Shown here piece after piece: positions 25,912 through 37,159 of a stretch of DNA of 64,000 nt. How positions within the stretch are numbered: the first letter of the stretch is position 1; every line of letters starts with the position of its first letter. The DNA lies in NCBI GenBank assembly GCA_013398175.1, contig VZRZ01005146.1:124001-188000 (forward strand). The letters run 5' to 3'. The notes under the pieces are model-generated. The model was not told the DNA's origin. It did not search any database and saw only the letters and a program-made list of their open reading frames with translations. This DNA is from Climacteris rufus (taxonomy: Eukaryota > Chordata > Aves > Passeriformes > Climacteridae). The position numbers and the translations under genes are program-made.

Positions 25912-26420
25912 CTACTTTTGTGTAGGTAAGGAAATAGTTGTGATGTACAAAAGAGATACTGTTTTTCCATCACTTTGGCCAAACTTTACACTTAGCTTCT
26001 CATGTCGGGAGAGGGTGTGACAGTAGATAGGATGTAGCCTTTGAAACTCCATCTCCACAGAGAAAAGACAGATGGAATCCAGCTGGCGGATATCACACAC
26101 GTTTTCTGTTCTCCTCGATATCGCAGATCTGATAAACACAGAAGAATAACAAGCCTTTATAGAATGCAGATGAACGGAGGAGCCTATCTGTATGTAAAAG
26201 AGAAGGGCCTCAGTTGACTGAATGCTTATTTCTCCTAAATGAAAGTTAACTCCCACGATCTCATAAAGCGAGAATCTACCTGTTCGAGGCACATATTTGG
26301 TTATACACCATACAAATTTCTTGACCTCCCATGGCTGTTGTTATCCTGATCTCATTTATCATCATGTCACGTCAGACTGATGGATATCAAGGAAAGGCCA
26401 TGCAGGTGGAGGATGTCCAG
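25912..26420. promoter_or_regulatory. CpG-enriched block, candidate conserved regulatory element
   Basis: Ten CpGs fall between 25981 and 26400, against about one in the preceding 370 bp. The block carries a CRE-like word gtcacgtcag (26366-26375), a tatc/gata cluster (gatatcgcagatctgataa at 26117-26135, tttatcatcatg near 26356) and gttaac at 26245. On the minus strand a frame runs open through 25912-26292, and an ATG in excellent Kozak context (acagccatggg, near 26331) sits upstream in another frame, which ends at a donor-like aacag|gtagat. No pyrimidine-rich acceptor supports an exon, and the two frames disagree. I prefer a conserved enhancer-like element, but a small first exon is not excluded. 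Function is inferred. Confidence 0.35.
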
Positions 26421-28073
26421 TGGAGTTTGCTGGGTTGTGTGAGTCTCTGTCTCAAAGACCACGATTGCTGGCCTGTGATCATCCAAAGTCTGCACTCCGG
26501 CTTTTAAAATAAAATCTTAGGAACCTGGGAACAATGTGCTGATACAAGTGTTGTCTGGTGATGGGAACCAGGAAATGGTAGCTGTGAATACCTGAGTGCG
26601 AATGACTCATCCAGTGACCTCCTTTGGCTCGGCTGTGTCCTCCTGTAACCTCCTCATTTTTCCTGCTTCAGATGGAGCTGCAAGGCTTTGTTACCCAGAG
26701 GATTTTGTGATATGACTCTGTGCTCTCCAGCAAGCCTGCCACAATTAATAATAGAAGACGCCTAAATTAAGATCTGATGTTGCACAGGCTATTACTGTTG
26801 GTGTCACCTGTGCAGATACTGGGTCACATTCTAAAATATTTTTGATTAATAGAGGGTGAATTTTTATCTCCTTTTACCCAGTAAGGCAGCACTGTCTTAA
26901 TGGGAAGGTGAAGCCAAGGTGGCATTATGTTAGTTTAGATTTCCTCCCTATCCAAAGGAGCTGACTCCATAAAGAGGTAAATTTTATGTGCAGATTCATC
27001 TAATTCACCCCAGTACTGGGATGGTAGTCACATGTCTGTTTTCTGTTTTCTCCTGTATAAGTTACAGTGAAGCATTTCCTTCCTTCCCTGATATTTTTTT
27101 ATGGATGAAGGACTTGGTGTCACACAAAGGAAATCCCAGAAGATGGACCCTCTATCAGTATCAGCAAAAGTCTCAGTTGTATCTTAGATGTCAGCCTGGC
27201 ACACTGCTACCATTCAAATCTATTTATAATTTGTGAGGTCATGGCCGTAAGCTTTTCTTTTATTTCTCCTCAGAGGAAGCAGTGAAGCCCATTTACAAAA
27301 GACTTCTGGGCTCTTGAAAGACACTCTGAAATACAAATAAGATCACAGGTTGTTACAGAAATGTCGATTATTGGGCCAAACTCCAACAATGGCCACATCT
27401 GCAGATCCAAAGCAGGTTGCAATTGCCTCTTACCCCTAAATACTAAGGAGTCCCTCTGCTTTTGCCTGCTGGATTTTAAACCAAGAAAATAAATCCAAAG
27501 CAGTATGTGAGAAACATAAAACCAGAGGTAATTTTAAGGAGATTTACCCAAAGCCAATTGCACTGAGTAGGCAAAATCTACTCATAACTTTCACTGAATC
27601 ACTACTCACTCTTCATGCATTTTTTACCTCTGCCTTTCAAACTGAAATTCTGGGTTTGTACAGCCTGTGCCTGCACAGAGGTACTTATATCTATGTCCAT
27701 TTTGAAGCACATAAGACATCATGTCAATTCTAAGCCTAAGTCCCCAGTGCCTTTGCCTCCTGTGCACTCTGCTGCACGCTGGAAACATCTCCTCAGTTCC
27801 AGCTCTGATTTTCCTATTCAGGACAGTGAGCATCTGCTGTGTTTTCCACCTGATGTCTGAGAATCACAGATCAGGAGAGAACTGCTTCTCCCTTGAAGGA
27901 TAAATAGTTTTTGCAGATGATAGGTTTCATCTGTCTGATAACAAGATAACCACAGAGGCAGATACTGAATTAGAAATGCACTTTTAAGGGGAAGTGTTTC
28001 ATATATCCTTTAAATTTTGTTCTGTGCTTCCTGAAGTCAATATACTGACTTTCCTAACATTATTTTCCTTTTT
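26421..28073. other. Non-coding, nothing recognised
   Basis: About 1.6 kb of unique sequence with scattered CpGs near 26460-26640. Frames on both strands at 27615-27903 overlap and look like composition artefacts. No repeat family was identified. Confidence 0.5.
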
Positions 28074-28142
28074 CAGCCAATGAAAATCATGTTGGTTATC
28101 ACATTGTCAGCCAATAAAAATCATATTGGTTATAATATTTGT
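28074..28142. repeat. 34-bp tandem duplication with CCAAT/ATTGG arms
   Basis: Two adjacent units begin with cagccaat and end with ttggtta, with about 80% identity. Within unit 2, ccaata and tattgg form an inverted repeat around aaaatca; unit 1 has ccaat...gttgg. The result is two tandem CCAAT boxes, each paired with an inverted one. This could be an NF-Y-type binding cluster or a simple slippage product of a small palindrome. Confidence 0.75.
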
Positions 28143-30240
28143 AAAGAGTACAATATACTAAGGGTTTTGGGATCATTCTGGAGCTGTGGATGCTTCCATT
28201 GTTTCCTACTAATTTTTGAATGGTCCTTGGTTTATCTGCCCTTTTACCCAATTTAGATTTCAAAGGTTCTTGGGGAAAAAAGGGAAAAAAAACCATTAAT
28301 AATGTCTCTTAATACATGGGATGGTTTCCCAGCAACATATGCTCTATGTTTTGTTACTTTAAATAAATGCAGTTTCCTTTTAGGAAGATTCCCTCTAGGA
28401 AGATTTCCTTGAGGAAGCCTGACTTCTAAATGTGCTTTCTATATAAGTGCACAATACGGAAAAAAGAAAAACCTAATCTAAGCCTGAAAGAAGTGAATTA
28501 GGCATTTAAGAAGAACATTGAGTGGTAACAAGTTTTGTAGTACTAATATACAACAGAGAAGCACTTCTTGTGCAATGGATTGTTGGTTTATCAGTTCCTA
28601 AACTAGTTGATTTGGGAATTTTGTTAGAACTATGTTTCATAGTATACCAGGTCCAAGTACTGATACTTTCAGTTTGAAATCACAAAGGTACGAAAAGCCA
28701 CACAGTTACAGCCAGTTGTTGTGCTGCTTTCCTGAGGAAACAAGGGGTTGCAATTTTGCTTTTCAAATGGATTTCCCTGGAATTCACTTTTTGCACTGGC
28801 ATCTGTAACACAGGTTAGTAGTCTTATGATAAACCTGCCCTACAGTCTGAATTTTGTCCCAGACTCAAAACTGCTGTGAATATTTCCCCAGTGAGTCTCT
28901 GCTGCATGGGCAGCTGTCAGCCACTTGCCCTTCTGCTTCTTGAGACAACTTCAACATTGATCTTGATCAGCTTCTGCTTCTTCGACCTTTCTGCTCTTTC
29001 TCTCAAGGTTCTACATCTTCTGATGTTTCTGGCTTTTTCTCTGAAGCTTTGATGACATCACATCTTTGTTTTTGACTGTGGTTAATCGGTATTGACTCAT
29101 TTCTCACCGTTGTGTTCTGCTTTCATGCTTTATAAGTGTTAGTGGTCTATACCCTCTATACCCACACTCAGACTCTGAGTCACTGGTAAAGCAGAGGATT
29201 TTCTTGAGAGCTTTAGGTCTGAGCTGTTTTCTGGACAGAGTAAGAGGTCTTAGACTCTACAGACAGAAACCACAGGCTATCACCTCAACTTAGATAGCAT
29301 CCATGTGGGAAAATGGGCTCTTTTGAAATCCTAGCCACTTGCACACGTGCGTTACACCAAAAAACATGATCTAACAATTCAGTTCCTACCTTCTACCTTC
29401 ATGGATCTTCCCAAGCATTTCCCCAACTATGTGTTTCATATCATTCCAATGCTCACAAGAAAACCCTGTCACGTAATATCAGTGGTATATTGTCTGCAGT
29501 AAATGGGAAAAGGACAAGACTTGATGCTCTGAGACTTTCTGCTTATCAGAAATACTCCACACCATATTCTGTGCCCCAAAGGAGAAACCTCATTGCAACC
29601 CCGTCTTCTCAAACCATGACTGGAGTCCCACATAATCAGTACCTGGTAGCAGGTATTCATCTGGTGGTTCCACTTAACATAAGGCAACTCCTTACATAGC
29701 AGGCACAAGTTCCAAATGGTTTAACTCAAAATATGAATGAAAGCAGAACTTGGCATCTCTGTCAATCCTCTTCCTTTGGTTACATGTTCCTCACTTCACC
29801 TGGAAGTAAAGAATGTTGATTGCTGACTTTCTTCATTCTCTCCCTCTCATTTTTTAAGCTTTCTAATTATTGCATTCTGAAAGAAAAGAGAAAATACCAA
29901 AGACAGGCACGAAATGGAAGAAAGACATCCCCTGGATTCAGCAGCAAGTAACTTGTCAACCTGACTGCTTTCCAGACACATGAAAAATTGTCTGAGAAAA
30001 GGAGAGGAAGAAAACACAGGTAGAGAAGGCCCCTTTAATCTAGCAGAAAAGAAGCATCACAGGAACCAAATTAAAACCAGACTCACTCATATGAAAAATA
30101 AGTCAGCAGCAAAGATGATTAACCACTGCAACAGTAGAGAGGGAAGCTGTAAAATTATTCCCTGTGTCCTGTCTTCCAATCAGGACTGTATTCTGTTCTG
30201 TAAAATATGCTTTAATCAAAGAAATTCTGGACTTGACACA
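28143..30240. other. Non-coding, with a purine-rich minus strand
   Basis: No gene was supported. Between 28920 and 29240 the + strand is pyrimidine-rich (repeated cttctgcttctt). Read on the minus strand, one frame is Lys/Arg/Glu/Ser-rich with only three stops in about 125 codons, including a TSDSESE run. Strand composition explains most of this. A + frame at 29490-29699 is open for 69 codons without a recognisable domain. Confidence 0.45.
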
Positions 30241-30295
30241 TAGGAGGTCAGACTAGATAAGGTGATCATTCCTCTGACCTTAAAACTCTACAAAT
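30241..30295 (+). mobile_element. Ancient CR1-type 3' end relic
   Basis: The segment 'aggaggtcagactagataaggtgatcatt' followed by 'cctctgaccttaaaactctac' matches the general form of old sauropsid CR1 tails (aggtcagactagatgatca...ggtcccttctggccttaaaatcta). It is older in type than the avian 'ttccaaccc' tails seen elsewhere in the window. Confidence 0.6.
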
Positions 30296-30365
30296 ATGCA
30301 CCTTCAGAGAGAAAGGCCAGACTGTGGGTGCAGTCTGGCACAGGGACACCAGAAATTTTGGTCCA

Positions 30366-30475
30366 AGGCCTGGCTCTGTTGCATATTTCCAAAATAGCCA
30401 CAAGGAAGTTGTGTAGTTTATCTGTGCCTCTGTTCACCATCTGTAAAGTCTGGAGAATAATCCTGCTCCTGTTCA
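30366..30475 (+). repeat. MIR-like ancient SINE relic
   Basis: Core words 'tttatctgtgcctctgttcaccatctgtaaagt' and 'ggagaataatcctgctcc' match the MIR core (ctctgtgcctcagtttcc.catctgtaaaatg..gataataatac), and the weaker 'cctggctctgttgca' precedes them as in MIR. Its place directly after a CR1-type tail suggests two old insertions preserved side by side. Confidence 0.6.
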
Positions 30476-33365
30476 GCTTCTTAGCTATTTGGGGCATGGA
30501 AAGCAACTTATTAGGTGTGGGTACAGACCTTTCCTAAGGTCTGCAAAGGAAAGCCTGTAAGCATCATTGCAAAGCACAAAGCATGTGTATCCATAAGGAA
30601 AACTTGGTGGCACAGAAGGAAAATATATTAGTAGGGAGATAAAGAAATGCTTTGCTTTCAGCAGTAACCTCCTGAGTGCACTTAAAAAGCAACACATCAG
30701 AGTGTGGGGATGGTCACTCGGCCAGAGAATTATGATTTCATCTCAGGATGCTTCTGGATACAAATAGCATCCAAGACCTCTTCATGAGGGAGCCTCTCAC
30801 TTCCTCCAGTGGCATTTGCAACATTGCAGTCATTTATGTTCTCAACAACAATAATCAAATGACCAGTGTCTGTCTCTGTGCATGCACAATGAAGACTTGT
30901 GCTCTCTTTGCTTAGCTAAGAAACTTTGTGAGCTTCTGCCAAGAAATGAAAGATCATTTTGAATGGCTGGAACAAATTCAAACCATGTCCCAGGGAGCTG
31001 GAAGGCTCACAGGCCTTGTCCACTGCCCAGCTGCTCCTCCCTTCCCTACATCTTCATTGTGTCTGTCTGTCTTTATCACTGCTGGAGCTAAATGAGCTGC
31101 TGCTCCACCTGGTAGCTGGACACTCTTCCAGCTTGGCCCTTCTCCTGTCACTGGGGCTGAAATATGAATAGCCTTTCATGGCATGTAGGAAGTGGGGTTT
31201 AGGAAATGAGCTGAGCATGAGCAGGGCTTCTACTCAGTCAGGAAGAAAAGAGCTGAATCCCAGCTGGAACCTCAGAGCAACATCTAAGTAAGTCCTTGTG
31301 TGAGCTGCTGTGAGTTACGCCTGCTCCAGAGAGAATGGGGACTCACCCAGCAGTCTGTGCTAAGATTCCAGGTACACACAAGATGCTCTTTGCTCCAGAA
31401 ACTTCCAGGTTCAGTCCCTAATGGTGGCCAACATGGACTTGCATATATTACAACACATACATATGTGTGTGTGTGTGTATATATATACATATATATATAT
31501 AAAACATATTGTACCATAACATACGTAACAGCACTTCAAATATATAAGGGAAAGCACTTCTTTATCCATGAAGTTGTTTTCTTTATCTATTCAGATAACC
31601 ACTTCAGCAGTGAGTTGCAGGCCTACTGAGACATCTTTAAAGGAAAAAAACAGACCTAGCAAAAGAAAGCAGTAGCCATCAGCATGCAGATTTTCTTGGG
31701 CTATGCTAATGGGTGCAAGAGGAATAATAGACACCATTGTTTCCAGTTCCCCACTACTCCTAAGAAGCCTCATCAAGCTACAAGCATGACCAGTGCCAGA
31801 ATGAGGCACTGAAAGATATATGAAGGGTTGGAGAAGGAAAGGAAGAGACAGCTGTTGGGATGAGTGGAGAACCATATCAGAAATACAGTAAGACACAGCT
31901 CCACAGAGCTAAAAGATGCACTTGTGTTATCCTGCCAAGCCCTCCTTGGCACGATGTCCTGGATGTGATCCTCTCAGTCTATCGCTGGATCCCTGCGATA
32001 TGTGTCTATCTGGTTTCTCACGGCTGCAATAAACCCTCCAACTGCACTAATCTCGTTTAACAGTTCCACTGACTTGAAAAGAACCCAAGTAAAATTGCTG
32101 TGCAATTTCTGCTGGCGTTATTATGGCTGTATCACTTGTCAGCTTTCATAAACAAGATAAATATAGTTAAACTTAAAACATCAGATATGAAGAAATCTGG
32201 CATGTTACAGCAGCCCATCAGAAATATTTTTTGACAGGTACCTTATAAGAAAAAGAAACAAGAGGATGCCAGAGAGGATAAAAACTTCAAATTTCTCTTT
32301 TTGCAAAATTCATTTGCCTGAGGATGCTGCAAGAACTCAGTGTGCACTAACTCTTCAGCACCATTAGCTAACTGCTGTCACACACAGCAGCTGGACCCGG
32401 GCTGACTCCCTAAAAGGCATTGGTATCAGTCTCAGTATCTTAAAGAGCCTCTCATCTCAGGTTGCATCACTGGGATCCAGCTACCTGGAGGATAAAAGGC
32501 AGAACATCAGGAGGCATGCAAAGCTGGAAGGAGGGGGGAAATGTTCCTGTTGGAGCACAGGGAAAACCCCTATTCACAAGCGATTTCTGACGTGTTTTCA
32601 CAGCAGGAGGACATCCCATCTGAAGGGCCTGTGTGAAAGATCATCCCCCACTCTTCCCCACACAAGTGGCTGGTTTGTGCCTGCAGCTACTCTGTGCTCC
32701 AAAGAAGACAAGAATCTCCCCTCTAGCACCTGCATGAAAAGACCAAGCCCAACAGATCTCCCCACGCCCAGGAAGTACCCACGCTCTGTTCCCTTATCAC
32801 CCCCGGGAGCAAGGTGATGGAGAGGTGGGATGGGGGAAGGTAAGCTCACAGCCCCACACGGTGCTGGCCAGGGTGTGCCAGTGCCAGGGTGCAAAAGGCA
32901 CAGGGAATGCCTTGCTCAGGGTCAGTCAGTGGGTTATGTCTGTGTCCTCCCTCGCTGTAGAGCCCTGAGCCCTCTCTGAGCATGTAGAGGTCAAAACAGC
33001 AACAGCAAACATGAGTCAGCTGTGCTGAGACCTGAGCCTGTGGCTCCAGGGAAAGTAGGTGCTTCTTAACGTAAGGTCAGGACTCTTCCTGGAAGAAATT
33101 GAGGGATCACAGGGGAGACTGTATTAGCTCCTAGCCAGAGAGGAATAAACAGCCCTAAAAATAACTGAATTATAAAAGCCAGTGACAGAGGTCAAGACAT
33201 TTATGCTCAGAAGATGAAGTGGCTGGTTTCTACTGTTGTCTGAGTGCTATCCAGTCAATAAAAAACTCCAACAATGACACACAATTCTCATCACTTGTGC
33301 AGCTGTAAAATAGAAGTAGACAGATTTTCAGCTTTAGGAGAGTTTAGGACATTTATTATGTTACT
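30476..33365. other. Non-coding, nothing recognised besides a microsatellite
   Basis: About 2.9 kb of unique sequence. A pyrimidine-rich stretch at 31030-31075 (cctcccttccctacatcttc, gtctgtctgtcttt) precedes the tg/ta microsatellite listed separately. Sequence at 32600-33060 is GC-richer but has no CpG-island character and no exon that could be supported. Confidence 0.5.
31461..31503. repeat. (TG)n(TA)n compound microsatellite
   Basis: A tgtgtg tract runs straight into two tata tracts separated by one ca step. Alternating purine-pyrimidine DNA of this kind can adopt Z-form or cruciform structure and is usually length-polymorphic. Confidence 0.9.
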
Positions 33366-33412
33366 CCCCCCCNNNNNNNNNNNNNTTTTGTAGTGCCCCC
33401 CCCCCCCCCCCC
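33366..33412. repeat. Poly-C tract with a 13-N assembly gap
   Basis: Seven C (33366-33372) are followed by 13 N (33373-33385), then ttttgtagtg and seventeen C (33396-33412). Long C/G homopolymers are hard to sequence and assemble, so both the gap length and the C counts are unreliable. The G strand of the 17-C run can form a quadruplex. Confidence 0.9.
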
Positions 33413-36094
33413 GAAATACTGGACATCAAAGTCTTGGCAGAGATACTTGTGGAGAGAGGTGTTGAGATTCGAGGGTGGCAGACTGGGCAGATACATCAGG
33501 ATGGTATGATCAAATAAGGAGCTTTTTGTCTTGTGACTTCTTGCTTTTGAGGAAATAAAATTCCCATCTCTCCATACCTATGCCTTCCCTGTTGCAGTAA
33601 AGAGTGAAAACCACGCAGCATTTCTGCAGAAGCTGGTGGGAAAATATTTTCCTGCCTTAGATTTGGATAAAGCAGTTGTCTTCAAACATTTCCATTTCCC
33701 TCAAAGAAATGAATGTTCCCAGTAGAGTTGTGTCTAAACTGTGTGACAGATATGAATTTGAGCCTTGGTTTGGAGTTGTGCTGAAGGTCACATTCAGTTG
33801 ATCCGAGTGCAAATAGACATCACCTTAGAGTTAAGGAAGATACAGGCAGTCCAAGGTGATGCCAGCTTCTTCTGGGCTCCAGGCTATGGAACCCATGTGC
33901 TTTCAGCACTGCAGATCTTACCATGTTGACTCCAGACAAACATCTGCCATCTCAAATGAGTCAGAACACAGTTCTGGAACCCCAAATTATCTAATGCCCA
34001 GGAGCAATCAGGGAAAGTCGGTGAGAAAGAAACTTCTAGCTCAAATGAGCTCATCATTCTTCTTATCGCCTGGGCTGTAGGAGGCTCCCTACTGCTTTCC
34101 TGCTAGATCTCCTGACTGTAGTTTTAATGAGTGACATATTTGATATTTTATATAATTGAGACAGTATTTTTCTACTGATTAGTTATGCTAATTTCTGGAA
34201 ACAGCAATAAATAATCTAGAAAAAAATACATGCCAGTACATTTGTCTACAAAGACAGCTATAACCTGTCATATATCAGCCAGATATTATTGATCAGAATA
34301 TTAATTTTATAGGTTTATGTACTTTCTGAACATTTCTTTCAGCTAATTAGAAGTTACTATTGATAATAGACAATAATTTATTACATAAAAATATATAGTC
34401 CCAGGAACACTGCTGAGTAAATGGCCTCAATCTGTCCATGTTTGTGTAGAGTTATCCAGACCTTTAAGGACTATGAACATTAAATGAACTGAGTGTGTGT
34501 CTTGGAAGGGTAAGAAAACTCTCTGTCATTCATCTTTGACCATTGTAGTAAGTCACACGCCAAACACCTTGTCATTGAAGAAGAAAGGGATGAAGAACTC
34601 TCTCCCAGGAGAACAACCTTCAGTTTTCTCATACACCACTTCAGGTCTTAGCAATGATCTTATCAACACGACTGCTACTGTTGTTCAGAATTGTCCTGAG
34701 GCCATTGAACTGGTGCCATGGCAAGCAAACTGGATTTAAACCAGTTCTGCTTTCCTCAGCCACTGACCTCCCATGTGGATCACAGCAGGGCCAGACCAGA
34801 ACTGGCTCTGGTGGGACAGCTTCAGCTGCTGCTGAAGTCACAGCAGTGCCCGTGACAAACCAATTGTATGTGTGTGTGAGAAGGAACATGAGAGTTGGGG
34901 AATCTTGCCTCAAAAATATGCATAAAAGTGCCATCCCACTGAAGTCCTCAATGCCAGCCATAAGGCCTGTCTCTCTTTGTTTCTCTTCTTTGGTTTAGGT
35001 TGTTTTGTCCATGGTTATAGAACAGCTCCTGAGCTGTGAAGGATCCTGCCTGTTCTGGTTTTCACCACCTGCAGCAAGCGGACGTGAACCCACAACATCC
35101 TTAACTGCATTCCAATCCAACCAAAACACAAGCACTAATCATATGGTTACAAAGTCCTTCGGCTGCCTCAGATGGAAAGATTTATGTCCTCAAAGACTTG
35201 GCCAGCCCATTATTGCTCATTCATTGTGTTTGCCTGCAAGTTATGACTGCTCTTTCCATTTAATTTTTAATGCGGCTGTAGCCTTGCCTCACTAAGCTCC
35301 AGGAAAATTGTAAAGGCACTGGCTGTTACTGTGAACCTATAATCTCTTGGCAAAAGCAGTGTGGGCAAGCAGAGCCTCTCCCCGTTGCACAACAGTTCAC
35401 AGCACCACGCTCTGACCCTTATGCAAGAACCACGTTTTTCTTCAAAGCAAGTGTGCAGTTTGCATGTGCTTCAAGTAGATGCTAGAGCCAGAGAAAAGAG
35501 GAAAGTTTCCCAGATGAGGCATATGGATTCAGTAAGTGCCTGAATCAGGCATTGTGGGTCTAGATGTGCTTTGTTGCTATTCATAAAGCTCATCACTATT
35601 CTTACCTTGAGTTTTTCTTCTGTATAATTTTTGCTGAGTGGTCATCATCTCATTATCAGTAGTCCAGGTCCTGAGGGGAACTTTAATAATCCCAGTCCTT
35701 AGAGTTTAACTCAGATCAGATTATATTACTATGATATTGAATTTAGTGACTCAAGATGTTTTCCATTCCAGTTGTTTCTATTTAGGCAGGATATCCCAAA
35801 CTGTCTCTTCATTTGAGCTTACCAACACTTAGACCTCCTTTGCAGGTGTATCCAAACTGTGAAGCCTGATGCCAAGTATCAGCAAACCACATACACAGTC
35901 ACCACTACCCAAACACAGAAGAAATTCTATATTTAGGCTTGAGATGCTTTACCTATTGACATTCAGTACCAGGTACTGATGCCTTTACCCTGGAGCCCAG
36001 GTTATGCACCCAAAATACAGGAGATTCCTGCATACCTCTGAACCACCAAGGATTTCCAGAAAGAACCAGAGGTGCTCAAAGATGTCTAAGAAAA
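33413..36094. other. Non-coding, nothing recognised
   Basis: Unique sequence with an AT-rich stretch at 34120-34400 (taattag, gataatagacaataattta). Frames at 34641-34998 are open on both strands over the same DNA, an artefact of moderate GC. No repeat family or exon was identified. Confidence 0.5.
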
Positions 36095-36345
36095 GACAAG
36101 AATGGAGGGACACTACTGCGAATCCACATGGTCTGGGTTAAATTTCCTTCTTTCCCAAACAAGTGGTTTAGGCCCAGCAGCTGCAGCATTTCTGGGAAAG
36201 TGCAAACCACATCAGAGGGGAGCAGCAGACACCCAATTTTAGCCAAGGAGGTGGTACCCAGGCATCCATTCATCCCTCGGCAACCAGACCCAGCATCTGT
36301 CCTTTCCCACTGGGGCCACTGTCTGTTGCCCCCTTCAAACCCAGT
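36095..36345 (-). repeat. Unidentified dispersed repeat, copy B (inverted)
   Basis: Reverse complement of the copy at 25290-25540. The strongly matching core lies at 36167-36252. On the minus strand it reads DVVCTFPEMLQLL in a 65-codon open frame (36076-36273), against DVVCTLPEMLQLL in copy A. Similarity continues weakly to both sides ('gattcgcagtagtg...ctccatt' against 'gatttgcaataatg...ctccatc', and 'gtgggaaagga' upstream). About 10.8 kb separates the copies. Either two independent insertions of one element or a segmental duplication with inversion would explain this; only the repeat unit itself is shared, so insertions are more likely. Confidence 0.7.
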
Positions 36346-37159
36346 GCCAAACAGACAATCCTGCTGACTACAGCTTGAGCAAGCTGAACAGCAAAGAGTC
36401 CTTCACTGAGGCACCAAGGTCTCATCCCATTTAATATTGCACAGGGACTCCAGCTTGCTTCTGCCACAGTGAATTTTGCTCCGCGGTATCCATCCCCCAC
36501 TGGCTGCAAGGCAATGTGGGATTTACCAAAGCCCTCCCAGACACTGAAGGCTGTGTCCTGCCCAAGTGCATGTCTGAATCAGAGGAAACCCCAAGACAGA
36601 CTCTGTCTGGGGCTGGAATCCCCCTGCAAAGCCTCTGTTCCCGTGTGAAGGGGCTGGAGTGGCTCAGGCACTCATGGGATGCTCGGCATGGGTGAGTCAG
36701 TGCAGGGAGCAGCTGCAGCAGCTCCAACCCAGGTCACCCTTGGCAGAGTAGCCACAGCAGTGGAGGAGAAAGACAAGGTGCTGCAGCTAATAAATCATTC
36801 CTTGTGGCTAGAGGACTCCACAAGTAAGGGAGTGACAAAGACCCCAAGCTTGTTGTTGCTCCTCTGTGTCCTGCCAGCGCTGTCCCAAGCGCACAGCGAC
36901 AGGCACCATTCCCTGGCTTTGTGCATTTGTGGGCACAGCCTTTGAGACCAGGAAAGGCTGTTACAGTCATCTCCCTGCCTCACAGAGCCTCTAACATTTT
37001 AGACAATATTTCCTGCATCTAACCTCAACTCGTGTTTCATACAGCACCACACCTTGCATGACCCACAGGATCCACAGCCCCAGGTGTTGTAGGTATTCAA
37101 AGTTCAGTTGGAGCTAACAGGCTTCAACATTTCCCTTCTTACTCTTTGTTTGCAATTTC
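36346..37159. other. GC-richer non-coding stretch
   Basis: About 800 bp with higher GC and a few CpGs (ccgcgg at 36481-36486, cagcgct and agcgcacagcgac near 36880-36900). Frames of 60-98 codons on both strands overlap. It may include further, unalignable parts of the repeat next to it. No exon was supported. Confidence 0.4.

Noticed and set aside
25912..26292. 126-codon minus frame as a protein-coding gene
   Set aside because: Starts from GTG, has no acceptor, and the better-initiated upstream ATG is in another frame. Treated as a regulatory candidate instead.
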